The notes under the pieces: generated by a model
Databases searched by the model: none
The model's input: only the letters and a program-made list of their open reading frames with translations
Told to the model about the DNA's origin: nothing
Part shown: positions 5,590 to 14,377 of the stretch, one piece after another
How the letters are laid out: each line of letters begins with the position of its first letter
Numbering within the stretch: position 1 is the stretch's first letter
Origin: an uncultured Lachnospiraceae bacterium
GTDB taxonomy: Bacteria > Bacillota_A > Clostridia > Lachnospirales > Lachnospiraceae
DNA: 23,945 nt
Direction of reading: 5' to 3'
Assembly (NCBI GenBank): GCA_905207905.1
Contig: CAJLNC010000036.1
Coordinates: forward strand, 1 to 23,945
Program-made: the position numbers and the translations under genes

Positions 5590-8346
5590 TTGAATATAAA
5601 TAAAAACACGAACGAGGAAAAAAACTATTGTAAAAATGTGGTCAAAGCCATACCTGGGGCTTCTGAAAGCCGCGTAAACACTGGGATTCCGAGAGATATT
5701 CGTGCATTAACACCAATGATGCAGAAGTACATAGAAACAAAGGAACAGTACAAGGACTGCATTCTTTTTTACCGGTTGGGTGACTTTTATGAAATGTTTT
5801 TTGAAGATGCCATTACCGCCTCCAGAGAATTAGAAATTACGCTTACAGGAAAGGACTGTGGACTTGAGGAAAGAGCTCCCATGTGCGGAGTTCCTTTTCA
5901 TGCAGTGGACAATTATCTCACAAGGCTGGTGGCAAAAGGATATAAGGTGGCCATCTGCGAGCAGGTGGAGGATCCTAAACAGGCCAAAGGACTGGTAAAG
6001 CGGGAGGTGATCCGCATTGTGACGCCGGGGACCAATCTGAATACCCAGGCTCTGGATGCCACAAAAAATAATTATCTGATGAGCATTGTCTGTATGTCCG
6101 ACCGTTTCGGCGTCTCGGTAGTAGATATCACCACAGGAGATTATTTTGTGACAGAGGTGGATCATGAACGGAAGCTGATGGATGAGATCATTCGGTACAG
6201 TCCTGCGGAGATTATCTGTAATCAGTCTTTTGAAGTTTGCGGAGTGGACCTGGAGGATATTAAGGGAAGGCTGGGCATCTCTGTTTTTACTATGGAGGGC
6301 TGGTACTTTGACGATGCCCTGTGCGAGCGGGCATTGAAGGAGCATTTTCATGTTTCCTCCCTGGCAGGTCTGGGACTGGGAGATTTTAACTGCGGCTGTA
6401 TTGCAGCCGGCTCTCTTTTGCAGTATTTGAAGGAGACCCAGAAGACTGATCTGTCCAACCTTACCTCCATCACCCCCTACCGTTCTGGCCGTTTCATGAT
6501 CCTGGACGGTACCACCAGAAGGAATCTGGAGCTTTGCGAAACCTTAAGGGAAAAGCAGAAGAGAGGATCCCTCTTGTGGGTGCTGGATAAAACAAAGACA
6601 GCCATGGGAGCCAGAATGCTTCGCAGCTTTATTGAGCAGCCTTTGGTGGATCCAGAGGAGATCAACCGGAGGCTGGGAGCCATTGAGGAATTAAATCAAA
6701 ACGCCATTGTACGGGAAGAACTGCGGGAATATTTAAATCCTGTGTATGATCTGGAACGCCTTATCAGCCGCATCAGTTACAAATCCGCCAATCCCAGGGA
6801 TCTGATTGCCTTTAAATCTTCCCTGTCCATGATTCCTCCCATCAAATATATTCTGGGAAGCCTGGAGACACCGCTGCTTGGTCAGCTTCATGAGGAGCTG
6901 GACGAACTGCAGGATCTTTATGACCTCATTGACCGGGCTATCATGGATGAGCCTCCCATCAGCATCCGAGAAGGCAATTTTATCAAAGAGGGGTACAATG
7001 AGGAGGTGGATCGGCTGCGGGGCGCCAAGACAGACGGCAAAATCTGGCTGGCAGAACTGGAGGCAAAGGAGCGGGAAAAGACAGGAATCAAAAATCTGAA
7101 GATCAAGTACAACAAGGTCTTTGGATATTATCTGGAGGTGACCAATTCCTTTAAGGATATGGTACCGGATTACTATACCAGAAAGCAGACCCTTACCAAC
7201 GCGGAGCGTTACATCACTCCGGAGCTGAAGGAAATGGAGGATGTGATTCTGGGAGCGGAGGACAAACTGTTTTCTCTGGAGTACCATCTCTTCTGCGAGG
7301 TGCGGGAACAGATCGGAGAGAATATTCTTCGGATCCAGAAAACAGCCAGAGCGCTGGCTGGTATCGACGTGTTTGCCTCCCTGGCTTTTGTGGCGGAACG
7401 GAACAACTATGTGCGTCCTGTAATCAATACCAGAGGCGTGATTGATATTAAAAACGGCCGCCATCCGGTGGTGGAACAGATGATCACCAACGATATGTTT
7501 ATTCCTAATGATACGTACCTGGACAATCATAAAAACAGGATCTCTATTATTACGGGCCCCAATATGGCGGGAAAATCCACCTATATGCGCCAGTCTGCCC
7601 TGATTGTGCTGATGGCTCAGATTGGCAGTTTTGTCCCTGCGGACAGTGCAAAGATTGGAGTGGTGGATCGGATCTTTACCAGAGTAGGGGCTTCCGATGA
7701 TCTGGCCAGCGGTCAGAGCACCTTTATGGTGGAGATGACAGAGGTGGCCAACATCTTAAGGAATGCCACAAAGGACAGCCTGTTGATCTTAGATGAGATT
7801 GGGCGGGGGACCAGTACCTTTGATGGCCTGAGCATTGCCTGGGCCGTGGTGGAGCACATCAGCAATCCCAAGCTACTGGGAGCCAAAACTTTGTTTGCCA
7901 CCCATTATCATGAACTGACGGAGCTGGAGGGAAAGCTCTCCAGCGTAAATAATTACTGTATTGCAGTCAAGGAAAAGGGGGATGACATTGTCTTTTTAAG
8001 GAAGATCATAAAAGGCGGTGCAGACAAAAGCTATGGCATCCAGGTGGCCAAGCTGGCAGGAGTTCCGGACAGTGTGATTGAGCGGGCCAAGGTTCTGGTG
8101 GAGGAACTGACCAATGCGGATATCACAGAAAAGGTTCAGGAAATTTCTGCTGAACAGGGCAGAAAAACAAAACCAAAGAAGTACGATCAGGTGGATATGG
8201 ATCAGATGTCTCTGCTGGATACGGTGAAAGATGAAGATGTGTTAAAAGAACTGCAGGAGATCGATGTGGGAAATCTCACTCCCATTGATGCGCTCAATAC
8301 CATTTACCGTCTGCAGAGCAAGCTGAGAAACCGCTGGCAGGCATAG
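5590..8346 (+). CDS. mutS: DNA mismatch repair protein MutS
   Basis: Recognises base mismatches and small loops and recruits MutL; cytoplasmic. 918 residues, against about 850-880 for most relatives. The TTG at 5590 is the best start, with GAGAGG (5575-5580) 9 bases upstream. Later ATGs at 5716/5719 lie inside the conserved LTPMMQKY and lack a ribosome site. Residues 1-39 look unconserved. The mismatch-binding F-x-E is F66-Y67-E68. The ATPase has a Walker A at 656-664 (GPNMAGKST), a Walker B at 731-736 (LLILDE) followed by IGRGTSTFDG, a signature around DDLASGQSTFMVEMTE, and the ATHYHEL switch. The C-terminal helix-turn-helix dimer region is present. mutL begins 14 bases after the stop, so the two are an operon. 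The unusual N-terminus abuts the accessory region with the integrase remnant. Confidence 0.97.
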   Translation: MNINKNTNEEKNYCKNVVKAIPGASESRVNTGIPRDIRALTPMMQKYIETKEQYKDCILFYRLGDFYEMFFEDAITASRELEITLTGKDCGLEERAPMCGVPFHAVDNYLTRLVAKGYKVAICEQVEDPKQAKGLVKREVIRIVTPGTNLNTQALDATKNNYLMSIVCMSDRFGVSVVDITTGDYFVTEVDHERKLMDEIIRYSPAEIICNQSFEVCGVDLEDIKGRLGISVFTMEGWYFDDALCERALKEHFHVSSLAGLGLGDFNCGCIAAGSLLQYLKETQKTDLSNLTSITPYRSGRFMILDGTTRRNLELCETLREKQKRGSLLWVLDKTKTAMGARMLRSFIEQPLVDPEEINRRLGAIEELNQNAIVREELREYLNPVYDLERLISRISYKSANPRDLIAFKSSLSMIPPIKYILGSLETPLLGQLHEELDELQDLYDLIDRAIMDEPPISIREGNFIKEGYNEEVDRLRGAKTDGKIWLAELEAKEREKTGIKNLKIKYNKVFGYYLEVTNSFKDMVPDYYTRKQTLTNAERYITPELKEMEDVILGAEDKLFSLEYHLFCEVREQIGENILRIQKTARALAGIDVFASLAFVAERNNYVRPVINTRGVIDIKNGRHPVVEQMITNDMFIPNDTYLDNHKNRISIITGPNMAGKSTYMRQSALIVLMAQIGSFVPADSAKIGVVDRIFTRVGASDDLASGQSTFMVEMTEVANILRNATKDSLLILDEIGRGTSTFDGLSIAWAVVEHISNPKLLGAKTLFATHYHELTELEGKLSSVNNYCIAVKEKGDDIVFLRKIIKGGADKSYGIQVAKLAGVPDSVIERAKVLVEELTNADITEKVQEISAEQGRKTKPKKYDQVDMDQMSLLDTVKDEDVLKELQEIDVGNLTPIDALNTIYRLQSKLRNRWQA

Positions 8347-8360
8347 GAAGTTGGTGTTTT

Positions 8361-10517
8361 ATGAATCAGATACAGTTATTGTCAGAAGATACCATTGATA
8401 AGATTGCAGCCGGAGAGGTGATTGAACGTCCTGCCTCTGTGGTCAAGGAGCTGGTGGAAAATGCCATTGACGCAGGTGCTGGGGCAGTTACTGTGGAGAT
8501 CAAGGAAGGTGGTCTCTCGCTGATCCGCATTACAGATAACGGGGAGGGAATCCCTAAGGAACAGATTCCCACGGCCTTTCTCCGTCATGCCACCAGCAAG
8601 ATCACAAAGGTGGAGGATCTTTTGCACATCGGTTCGCTCGGCTTTCGCGGAGAGGCTTTATCCAGCATTGCCGCGGTGTGTCAGGTGGAGCTGATCACCA
8701 AGACTGCAGGCAGCTTAACGGGAAGCCGGTATGTGATCGAGGGAAGCAGAGAAAAAAGCATGGAAGAGATCGGGGCTCCGGAGGGCAGTACCTTTCTGGT
8801 AAGAAATATCTTTTACAATACTCCGGCCAGAAAAAAATTCTTAAAATCGTCGGTGACAGAGGCTGGTTATGTCAGTGACCTGATGGAGCATCTGGCTTTG
8901 TCCCATCCGGAGGTTTCCTTTAAATTTATAAACAACGGACAGACAAAGCTTCATACTTCCGGAAACTGCAATTTAAAGGATATTATCTACAATATTTACG
9001 GCCGGGAGATTGCTTCCAATCTGGTTGAGATCAACCAGGAGGCCCAGGGTATTTCTATTACCGGTTTTATCGGCAAGCCGCTGATCTCCAGGGGCAACCG
9101 AAATTTCGAAAATTATTTTGTCAATGGAAGATATGTGAAAAGCAGTATCCTTTCCAAAGCCATTGAGGAGGGGTATAAAACCTTCCTGATGCAGCACCGG
9201 TATCCATTCACTGTGCTTCGGATACAGATAGATGGAGCTCTGCTGGATGTCAACGTCCATCCCACCAAAATGGAGCTGCGGTTTGCCGATAACGAGGGAA
9301 TGTATCGTCTGCTGTGTGAAACGGTAAGGGATGCCCTGACCAGCAAAGACTTAATTCCCAAGGTGGGGTTTGGCCGGGAGGAAACTTCCGGAGAAAATTT
9401 CAGAGAAAAAAAGGGCGGAGAAGCTCAGCGAGAAAGCGCCCAGACAGCAGCGAAAAAGGCCTCCTACCCGGAGCCTTTTGAGAAAGTCCGAAGAAGTCTG
9501 CTGGCAGAGTCCCAAAGTCCTTATCAGCCTAAATACAGTGAACGATTACACAATATTTTGGCTGCGGAGGTAAAACCCTTAGGGGAAAGCAGAGGCAAAG
9601 CGGTAGAAACCGGCAATGGGCTGCTGCCCTTTAAACGGGCAGGTTCCCAGGCTTCGGAAGTGAGAAAAGAGACGGAAGCGCTTCGGGACTTAAAGTCCGT
9701 CTTTTCCAGGGAGAGCGCAGAAAGCTTAGACATCCATGACCGGAAGGATGAAGAGATGGCAACAAAGGATGGGGAGATGGCGGGTGAAAAGGAGGCTCCT
9801 ATTCACAGGCAGGAGCCGGAGACAAAAGGGGAACCGCAGATCAGTAAGATCGCCCAACCAGAGCCGATGGCAAATCAAAGGGGCAACCAGGCAAAACAGC
9901 TGGAGCTGTTTGACAGAAAGCTTCTGTCCAAGGACAGTGTGCCGGAGCATAAATTGATCGGCCAGGTGTTCGATACCTACTGGCTTGTGCAGTTTCAGGA
10001 TCGTTTATATATCATTGATCAGCATGCTGCCCATGAAAAGGTGATGTATGAGCGGCTGACAAAAAGTCTTAAGAACCGGGAGTTTACCACCCAGCGGGTA
10101 AGTCCCCCCATTATTTTAAGTTTGTCCATGCAGGAGGAAAATCTGCTGCACAAATATGAAAAAATCTTTCGGGAGATTGGATTTGAAATCGAACACTTTG
10201 GCGGAAAAGAATATTCGATCTGCGGAGTGCCGGATAATCTTTTTGGCCTTACAGACCGGGAGCTGTTTCTGGAGATGCTGGACAGCCTCTCTGACCATAG
10301 CGGACAGCCTACCCCGGAAACCTTAAATGAAAAACTGGCCTCCATGGCCTGCAAAAGCGCAGTTAAGGGAAACAGCCGGCTTTCGGTATCTGAGGCGAAC
10401 GCTCTGATACAGGAACTGCTAACGCTGGAAAATCCCTACACCTGTCCCCATGGCCGCCCCACCATTATCTCCATGTCCAGATATGATCTGGAGAAAAAGT
10501 TTAAGCGGATTGTATGA
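8361..10517 (+). CDS. mutL: DNA mismatch repair endonuclease MutL
   Basis: Couples mismatch recognition by MutS to strand incision. 718 residues. ATG at 8361 has GGAAG overlapping and following the mutS stop. The N-terminal GHKL ATPase shows E30-LVEN-A (N34), D59-NGEG and GFRGEAL at 94-100. A polar, charged linker (about 335-515, rich in E/K/R) is longer than in E. coli MutL. The C-terminal dimerisation and nuclease domain has the metal-binding D553-QHAAHE-KVMYE564 motif, ACKSAVKGN near 663 and CPHGRP at 695-700. It is therefore the nicking type typical of bacteria that lack MutH. The gene ends four bases into the frame of miaA's untranslated leader, and translation of miaA probably begins 14 bases after the stop. 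Confidence 0.97.
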   Translation: MNQIQLLSEDTIDKIAAGEVIERPASVVKELVENAIDAGAGAVTVEIKEGGLSLIRITDNGEGIPKEQIPTAFLRHATSKITKVEDLLHIGSLGFRGEALSSIAAVCQVELITKTAGSLTGSRYVIEGSREKSMEEIGAPEGSTFLVRNIFYNTPARKKFLKSSVTEAGYVSDLMEHLALSHPEVSFKFINNGQTKLHTSGNCNLKDIIYNIYGREIASNLVEINQEAQGISITGFIGKPLISRGNRNFENYFVNGRYVKSSILSKAIEEGYKTFLMQHRYPFTVLRIQIDGALLDVNVHPTKMELRFADNEGMYRLLCETVRDALTSKDLIPKVGFGREETSGENFREKKGGEAQRESAQTAAKKASYPEPFEKVRRSLLAESQSPYQPKYSERLHNILAAEVKPLGESRGKAVETGNGLLPFKRAGSQASEVRKETEALRDLKSVFSRESAESLDIHDRKDEEMATKDGEMAGEKEAPIHRQEPETKGEPQISKIAQPEPMANQRGNQAKQLELFDRKLLSKDSVPEHKLIGQVFDTYWLVQFQDRLYIIDQHAAHEKVMYERLTKSLKNREFTTQRVSPPIILSLSMQEENLLHKYEKIFREIGFEIEHFGGKEYSICGVPDNLFGLTDRELFLEMLDSLSDHSGQPTPETLNEKLASMACKSAVKGNSRLSVSEANALIQELLTLENPYTCPHGRPTIISMSRYDLEKKFKRIV

Positions 10518-10531
10518 TTTGGGAGGAAGGT

Positions 10532-11482
10532 ATGAAACCACTGATTATTTTAACCGGTCCCACTGCGGTGGGAAAAACTGCTCTGTCCCTGGATCTTGCC
10601 AGGGCAGTGGGCGGAGAGATCATTTCGGCTGATTCCATGCAGGTATACAAGGGCATGGATATTGGATCCGCCAAGATTACCAGGGAACAGAGGCAGGGGA
10701 TTCCGCATTTTCTCATTGATGAACTGGAGCCGGAGGAGCCCTTTCATGTGGTGCAGTTTCAGAAACTGTCGAAGAACTACATGGAAGAGATCTGGAGCAG
10801 GGGACATATTCCCATTCTTACAGGAGGCACGGGTTTTTACATTCAGGCGGTACTCTACGATATTGATTTCACGGAAAATCAGGGGGATGAAAGGTATCGA
10901 AAGAGGCTGGAAGCGCTGGCGGAAGAAAAGGGCGCCGATTATCTTCATCAGGAACTGAGGCGGGTAGACCCCAGTGCAGCCGAAGCGATCCATGCCAACA
11001 ATGTAAAGCGGGTGATCCGGGCTTTGGAATTTTACCATGAAACAGGGACACCTATTTCCAAGCATAATCAGGAGGAACATCAGAAAGTATCCCCCTACCG
11101 TTTCGCTTACTTTGTGCTGAACGATGACCGGCAGGCGCTCTATGATCGCATTGACAAGCGAGTGGATCAGATGATGCAGCTGGGACTGGTGGATGAGGTG
11201 CGCCGTCTGAAAGACAGGGGCTGCGTTAGAGGAATGGTTTCCATGCAGGGCCTTGGATACAAAGAAATTTTGGATTATTTGGAGGGCGCATGCAGCCTGG
11301 AAGAGGCTGTCTACCGCATTAAGCGGGATACCAGACATTTTGCTAAGCGCCAGCTCACCTGGTTTAAGCGAGAACGGGATGTGCTTTGGGTGCAGAAGGA
11401 TGCCTTTGACAGAAAGGAGGAGGCAATCCTTGCCTATATGATGGAACAGCTTCAAAATAAGGGGATCATCGCTTATTCATGA
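10532..11482 (+). CDS. miaA: tRNA dimethylallyltransferase MiaA
   Basis: Transfers a dimethylallyl group to N6 of adenosine 37 in tRNAs reading codons that start with U, the first step towards ms2i6A. 316 residues from ATG 10532, which has GGAGG (10522-10526) 5 bases upstream. The ATG at 10514 overlaps the mutL stop and lacks a site. The P-loop is GPTAVGKT at 9-16. ISADSMQVYKGMDIGSAK follows with the catalytic Asp34, then GGTGFYIQA near 98-106 and the C-terminal GLGYKEI and KRQLTWFKR segments involved in tRNA binding. The length is normal. The mutS-mutL-miaA order is widespread in Firmicutes. The MiaB partner is not within this window. Confidence 0.96.
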   Translation: MKPLIILTGPTAVGKTALSLDLARAVGGEIISADSMQVYKGMDIGSAKITREQRQGIPHFLIDELEPEEPFHVVQFQKLSKNYMEEIWSRGHIPILTGGTGFYIQAVLYDIDFTENQGDERYRKRLEALAEEKGADYLHQELRRVDPSAAEAIHANNVKRVIRALEFYHETGTPISKHNQEEHQKVSPYRFAYFVLNDDRQALYDRIDKRVDQMMQLGLVDEVRRLKDRGCVRGMVSMQGLGYKEILDYLEGACSLEEAVYRIKRDTRHFAKRQLTWFKRERDVLWVQKDAFDRKEEAILAYMMEQLQNKGIIAYS

Positions 11483-11631
11483 AAAATGCTTTCTCTAAAG
11501 AGGAAGCAATGGATACGATATCCAGGCAGCGAGAAAAAGCAATTCATACAGAAAAAATACTGGATTTAGCAGGAAAAGAAAAAACACAGCAATTAACAGG
11601 CAACGAGAAAGTTATTATAAAGTCACTATAA
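11479..11631 (+). CDS. Possible 50-residue ORF of unknown function
   Basis: The ATG at 11479 overlaps the miaA stop as ATGA, a typical translational-coupling arrangement. The frame runs 50 codons (MKNAFSKEEAMDTISRQREK ... NEKVIIKSL) to TAA 11629-11631. The peptide is hydrophilic and lysine/glutamate-rich, and would be helical. Its base composition is more AT-rich than both flanking genes. An AGGGG stretch lies about 14 bases upstream, which is too far for an independent start. In Bacillus, hfq sits between miaA and ynbB; this ORF bears no resemblance to Hfq. It may be a real small protein or an untranslated spacer. Confidence 0.35.
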   Translation: MKNAFSKEEAMDTISRQREKAIHTEKILDLAGKEKTQQLTGNEKVIIKSL

Positions 11632-11644
11632 AGGAAGTCAGACC

Positions 11645-13003
11645 ATGAATTTGGAAAACAAAGAAACTACAAATCGATTCGGCAGCAGAGAACAAAGCCG
11701 GGAATATGAGAGAGAAAATACCGCCACTGCATCCATGTATCAGGCCATGGGCATCTCTCCTGAAATCTATGCGTATGGAAAAAAAACAGAGGAAAAGTTA
11801 AGGGAACGTTTTCGTCAGATTGATGAGACGGCAGAGTACAACCAGCTGAAGGTGGTAGCAGCCATGCAGAAAAACCGGATCAGCGCAGAGCATTTTAACG
11901 GTAGCAGCGGATATGGGTACAATGATATTGGAAGAGATGATCTGGAGAAGGTTTATGCAGATACCTTTCATACAGAGTCCGCCCTGGTGCGTCCTCAGAT
12001 TGCCTGCGGCACCCACGCTCTGGCCGTGGCGCTGGCCGGAAATTTGCGGCCCGGAGATGAGATGCTTTCTGTCAGCGGCAAACCCTATGACACGCTGGAG
12101 GAGGTCATCGGTATCCGCCCTTCCAACGGCTCTCTGGCTGAGTACGGGGTGAGCTACGGTCAGGTGGAACTGCTACCGGATGGCTCCTTTGACCTGGAAG
12201 GGATCAAAAAAGCCATCACTCCCAGGACAAAACTGGTGGAGATCCAGCGTTCTAAGGGTTACCTTACAAGACCCACCCTGTCGGTGGAAGCTATTGGAGA
12301 GGCCATTTCCTTTATTCACAGGATCAATCCTCACATTATCTGCATGGTAGATAACTGCTACGGCGAATTTGTGGAGCGGATAGAGCCCTCCGATGTGGGG
12401 GCAGACCTGGTGGTAGGCTCTCTGATCAAAAATCCAGGAGGCGGACTGGCGCCAATCGGCGGATACATTGCCGGAAAAGAAGCTTATGTGGAAAATGCGG
12501 CTTACCGCCTTACTTCTCCCGGACTTGGCAAGGAGGTAGGAGCCTCCCTGGGGGTAAACAGAGCCTTCTATCAGGGCTTTTTTATGGCTCCCACCGTGAC
12601 TGCAGGCGCATTAAAGAGCGCAATTTTTGCTGCCAACCTGTATGAACAGCTGGGATTCCGAGTGATACCAAACGGAGCAGAAAGCCGTCATGATATTATT
12701 CAGGCTATTGAATTCGGTTTTCCCGAGGGCGTAATCGAATTCTGTAAAGGAATCCAGGCAGCAGCTCCCGTAGACAGCTATGTGACTCCGGAACCCTGGG
12801 CTATGCCGGGCTATGACAGCGATGTGATTATGGCAGCAGGAGCTTTTGTGCAGGGTTCTTCCATTGAGCTGAGCGCTGACGGTCCCATCAAGCCTCCCTA
12901 CGCAGTCTATTTTCAGGGTGGACTTACCTGGGAGCACGGTAAATTTGGAATATTAATGTCACTGCAAAAATTGTACGAGAAAAAACTGGTGAAACTGATA
13001 TGA
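11645..13003 (+). CDS. ynbB: PLP-dependent YnbB / methionine gamma-lyase family protein
   Basis: 452 residues. ATG at 11645 follows AAAGGAAG at about 11630-11637. It belongs to the fold-type I PLP enzymes annotated as 'aluminium resistance protein' or 'methionine gamma-lyase family protein' (PF06838, B. subtilis YnbB). The Schiff-base lysine should be K262 in VVGSLIKNPGGGLAPIGGYI. The cofactor aspartate is in the upstream HIICMVDNCYGEF segment, and the N-terminal substrate-domain motif HFNGSSGYGYNDIGRDDLE is present. The true substrate of this subfamily is unproven; sulfur amino acid cleavage is only implied by homology. It lies downstream of miaA as in Bacillus. The stop overlaps the next start by 4 bases (ATGA), indicating coupling with the flavoprotein at 13000. 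Confidence 0.9.
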   Translation: MNLENKETTNRFGSREQSREYERENTATASMYQAMGISPEIYAYGKKTEEKLRERFRQIDETAEYNQLKVVAAMQKNRISAEHFNGSSGYGYNDIGRDDLEKVYADTFHTESALVRPQIACGTHALAVALAGNLRPGDEMLSVSGKPYDTLEEVIGIRPSNGSLAEYGVSYGQVELLPDGSFDLEGIKKAITPRTKLVEIQRSKGYLTRPTLSVEAIGEAISFIHRINPHIICMVDNCYGEFVERIEPSDVGADLVVGSLIKNPGGGLAPIGGYIAGKEAYVENAAYRLTSPGLGKEVGASLGVNRAFYQGFFMAPTVTAGALKSAIFAANLYEQLGFRVIPNGAESRHDIIQAIEFGFPEGVIEFCKGIQAAAPVDSYVTPEPWAMPGYDSDVIMAAGAFVQGSSIELSADGPIKPPYAVYFQGGLTWEHGKFGILMSLQKLYEKKLVKLI

Positions 13004-14325
13004 AACGAATCATAGTGGCGGGCTGCGGGCCTGCCGGCATGATGGCTGCCCTCGCTGCAGCAAAAGAAGGAGCGTCTGTCACCATACTGGAGGCAATGGA
13101 GAAGCCCGGGAAAAAACTTCTGATGACAGGAAACGGCCGATGCAATCTTACCAATATGGATCCGGAGCTTCCCACACGGTATTTCAGCGCTATGGAGTAT
13201 GAAGCTCAGGGGACGGAGGAAAGAAGGGAAACGGTCTCATTTGCGGGCCGTGTTTTCCGTCGTTTTTCCGTTGAGAACACCCTGGATTTTTTTCATTCCA
13301 TAGGACTTTTGACTGCCGAAAAGAACGGCTGTGTGTATCCCTACACCAACCAGGCCTCCAGCGTGCTGGAGCTGCTGTTGACAGAATTAAAACGATACAA
13401 AGTAAAATTAAAATTTTCTGAAAAGATTACAAGAATTGAGCGGGATCTTGGAGGATGGAAGGTGGGTACTACAGGCTGGACCTATCCTTGTGATCATCTG
13501 ATTCTTTGCTGCGGTTCCAGGGCGGTTCCGGTTACCGGTTCTGATGGCAGCGGCTACCGCCTGGCTGCCTCTGTTGGTCATGTATCCATTCCTCCCCTTC
13601 CTGCCCTCACCGGACTGATCTGCAGAGGCAATTTTTTCCAGGCCTGCAGTGGAGTCCGCTGTCACGCGCAGGTGACCCTTCTGGTTGCCAGAACTGCCCA
13701 TGCCGGAGAGGAGTACGGGGAGGCTTCCAAAGTTCCTTCTGCCAAGTGGCTTCCGGTGGGAAGCGAGATTGGAGAACTCCAGTGGACAGAAAACGGCATC
13801 TCGGGAATTGTAGTATTCCAGCTGAGCCGTTTTGCCGCCCTTGCCCTGAACCACCGGGAAAAGGTGAAGGCAGTTCTGGATTTTCTTCCGGAGTTGTCGG
13901 AACAGGAACTGTATGGCTATTTGCAGCAGATTACAGCCCTTCACAGCCAGGCTATGCTGGGAGAGGCCTTATCCGGTCTGCTGCCCAAAAAGCTTCTGGA
14001 GGTTCTGCTGGGACAGCTTCGCATAAAGCCCACCAGTCCTGCAGGAGATTTTGGAGAAGTGCACTGTTCCAATCTGGTGCACGCTATGAAAAGTTTTTCT
14101 CTTTCCGTCATCGGAACCAGAGATTTTGACCAATGTCAGGTTTGCTCCGGTGGCATCCCCCTAAGCCAGGTGGATCCTGCCACCATGATCTCCAGGCAGA
14201 TTCCGACCCTCTCCTTTGCAGGAGAGATCCTGGATATGGACGGCCCCTGCGGCGGATACAATCTTCAGTGGGCCTGGTCCAGCGGCTATGTTGCCGGCCG
14301 GGCTGCTGCCAGAGAGCAGGAATAA
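13000..14325 (+). CDS. HI0933/BaiN-like FAD-dependent oxidoreductase
   Basis: 441 residues. ATG at 13000 overlaps the previous stop (ATGA). The N-terminal Rossmann FAD motif is IIVAGCGPAGMMAALAAAKE with the ribose-binding glutamate in TILEA. The family hallmark KKLLMTGNGRCNLTN follows. A middle domain carries FRRFSVENTLDFFHSIGLLT and VYPYTNQASSV, and a second FAD-binding strand is at LILCCGSRAVP. The C-terminus is GEILDMDGPCGGYNLQWAWS with SGYVAGRAAA. The family includes proteins named 'aminoacetone oxidase family' or BaiN-like reductases, but most members, including this one, have no proven substrate. It is cytoplasmic. The nearness to another FAD protein at 14378 of a different family is notable. 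Confidence 0.9.
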   Translation: MKRIIVAGCGPAGMMAALAAAKEGASVTILEAMEKPGKKLLMTGNGRCNLTNMDPELPTRYFSAMEYEAQGTEERRETVSFAGRVFRRFSVENTLDFFHSIGLLTAEKNGCVYPYTNQASSVLELLLTELKRYKVKLKFSEKITRIERDLGGWKVGTTGWTYPCDHLILCCGSRAVPVTGSDGSGYRLAASVGHVSIPPLPALTGLICRGNFFQACSGVRCHAQVTLLVARTAHAGEEYGEASKVPSAKWLPVGSEIGELQWTENGISGIVVFQLSRFAALALNHREKVKAVLDFLPELSEQELYGYLQQITALHSQAMLGEALSGLLPKKLLEVLLGQLRIKPTSPAGDFGEVHCSNLVHAMKSFSLSVIGTRDFDQCQVCSGGIPLSQVDPATMISRQIPTLSFAGEILDMDGPCGGYNLQWAWSSGYVAGRAAAREQE

Positions 14326-14377
14326 TCGTTAGCGGATTGTTTGATACAATTATTTTTTACAGAAGGGATCAACCTCT

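Noticed and set aside
6733..7530. 265-codon open frame on the minus strand
   Set aside because: Opposite the MutS core domain; no independent start signals.
10550..11455. 301-codon open frame on the minus strand
   Set aside because: Exactly opposite miaA, with no protein-like domains and no ribosome site; it is a shadow of miaA codon usage.
14336..14358. Short stem ATTGT-TTGAT-ACAAT followed by T-rich bases, also a possible TGA-TACAAT extended -10
   Set aside because: The stem has 5 pairs with one G-C and is too weak for a terminator, and no -35 element fits the -10, so neither call is supported.
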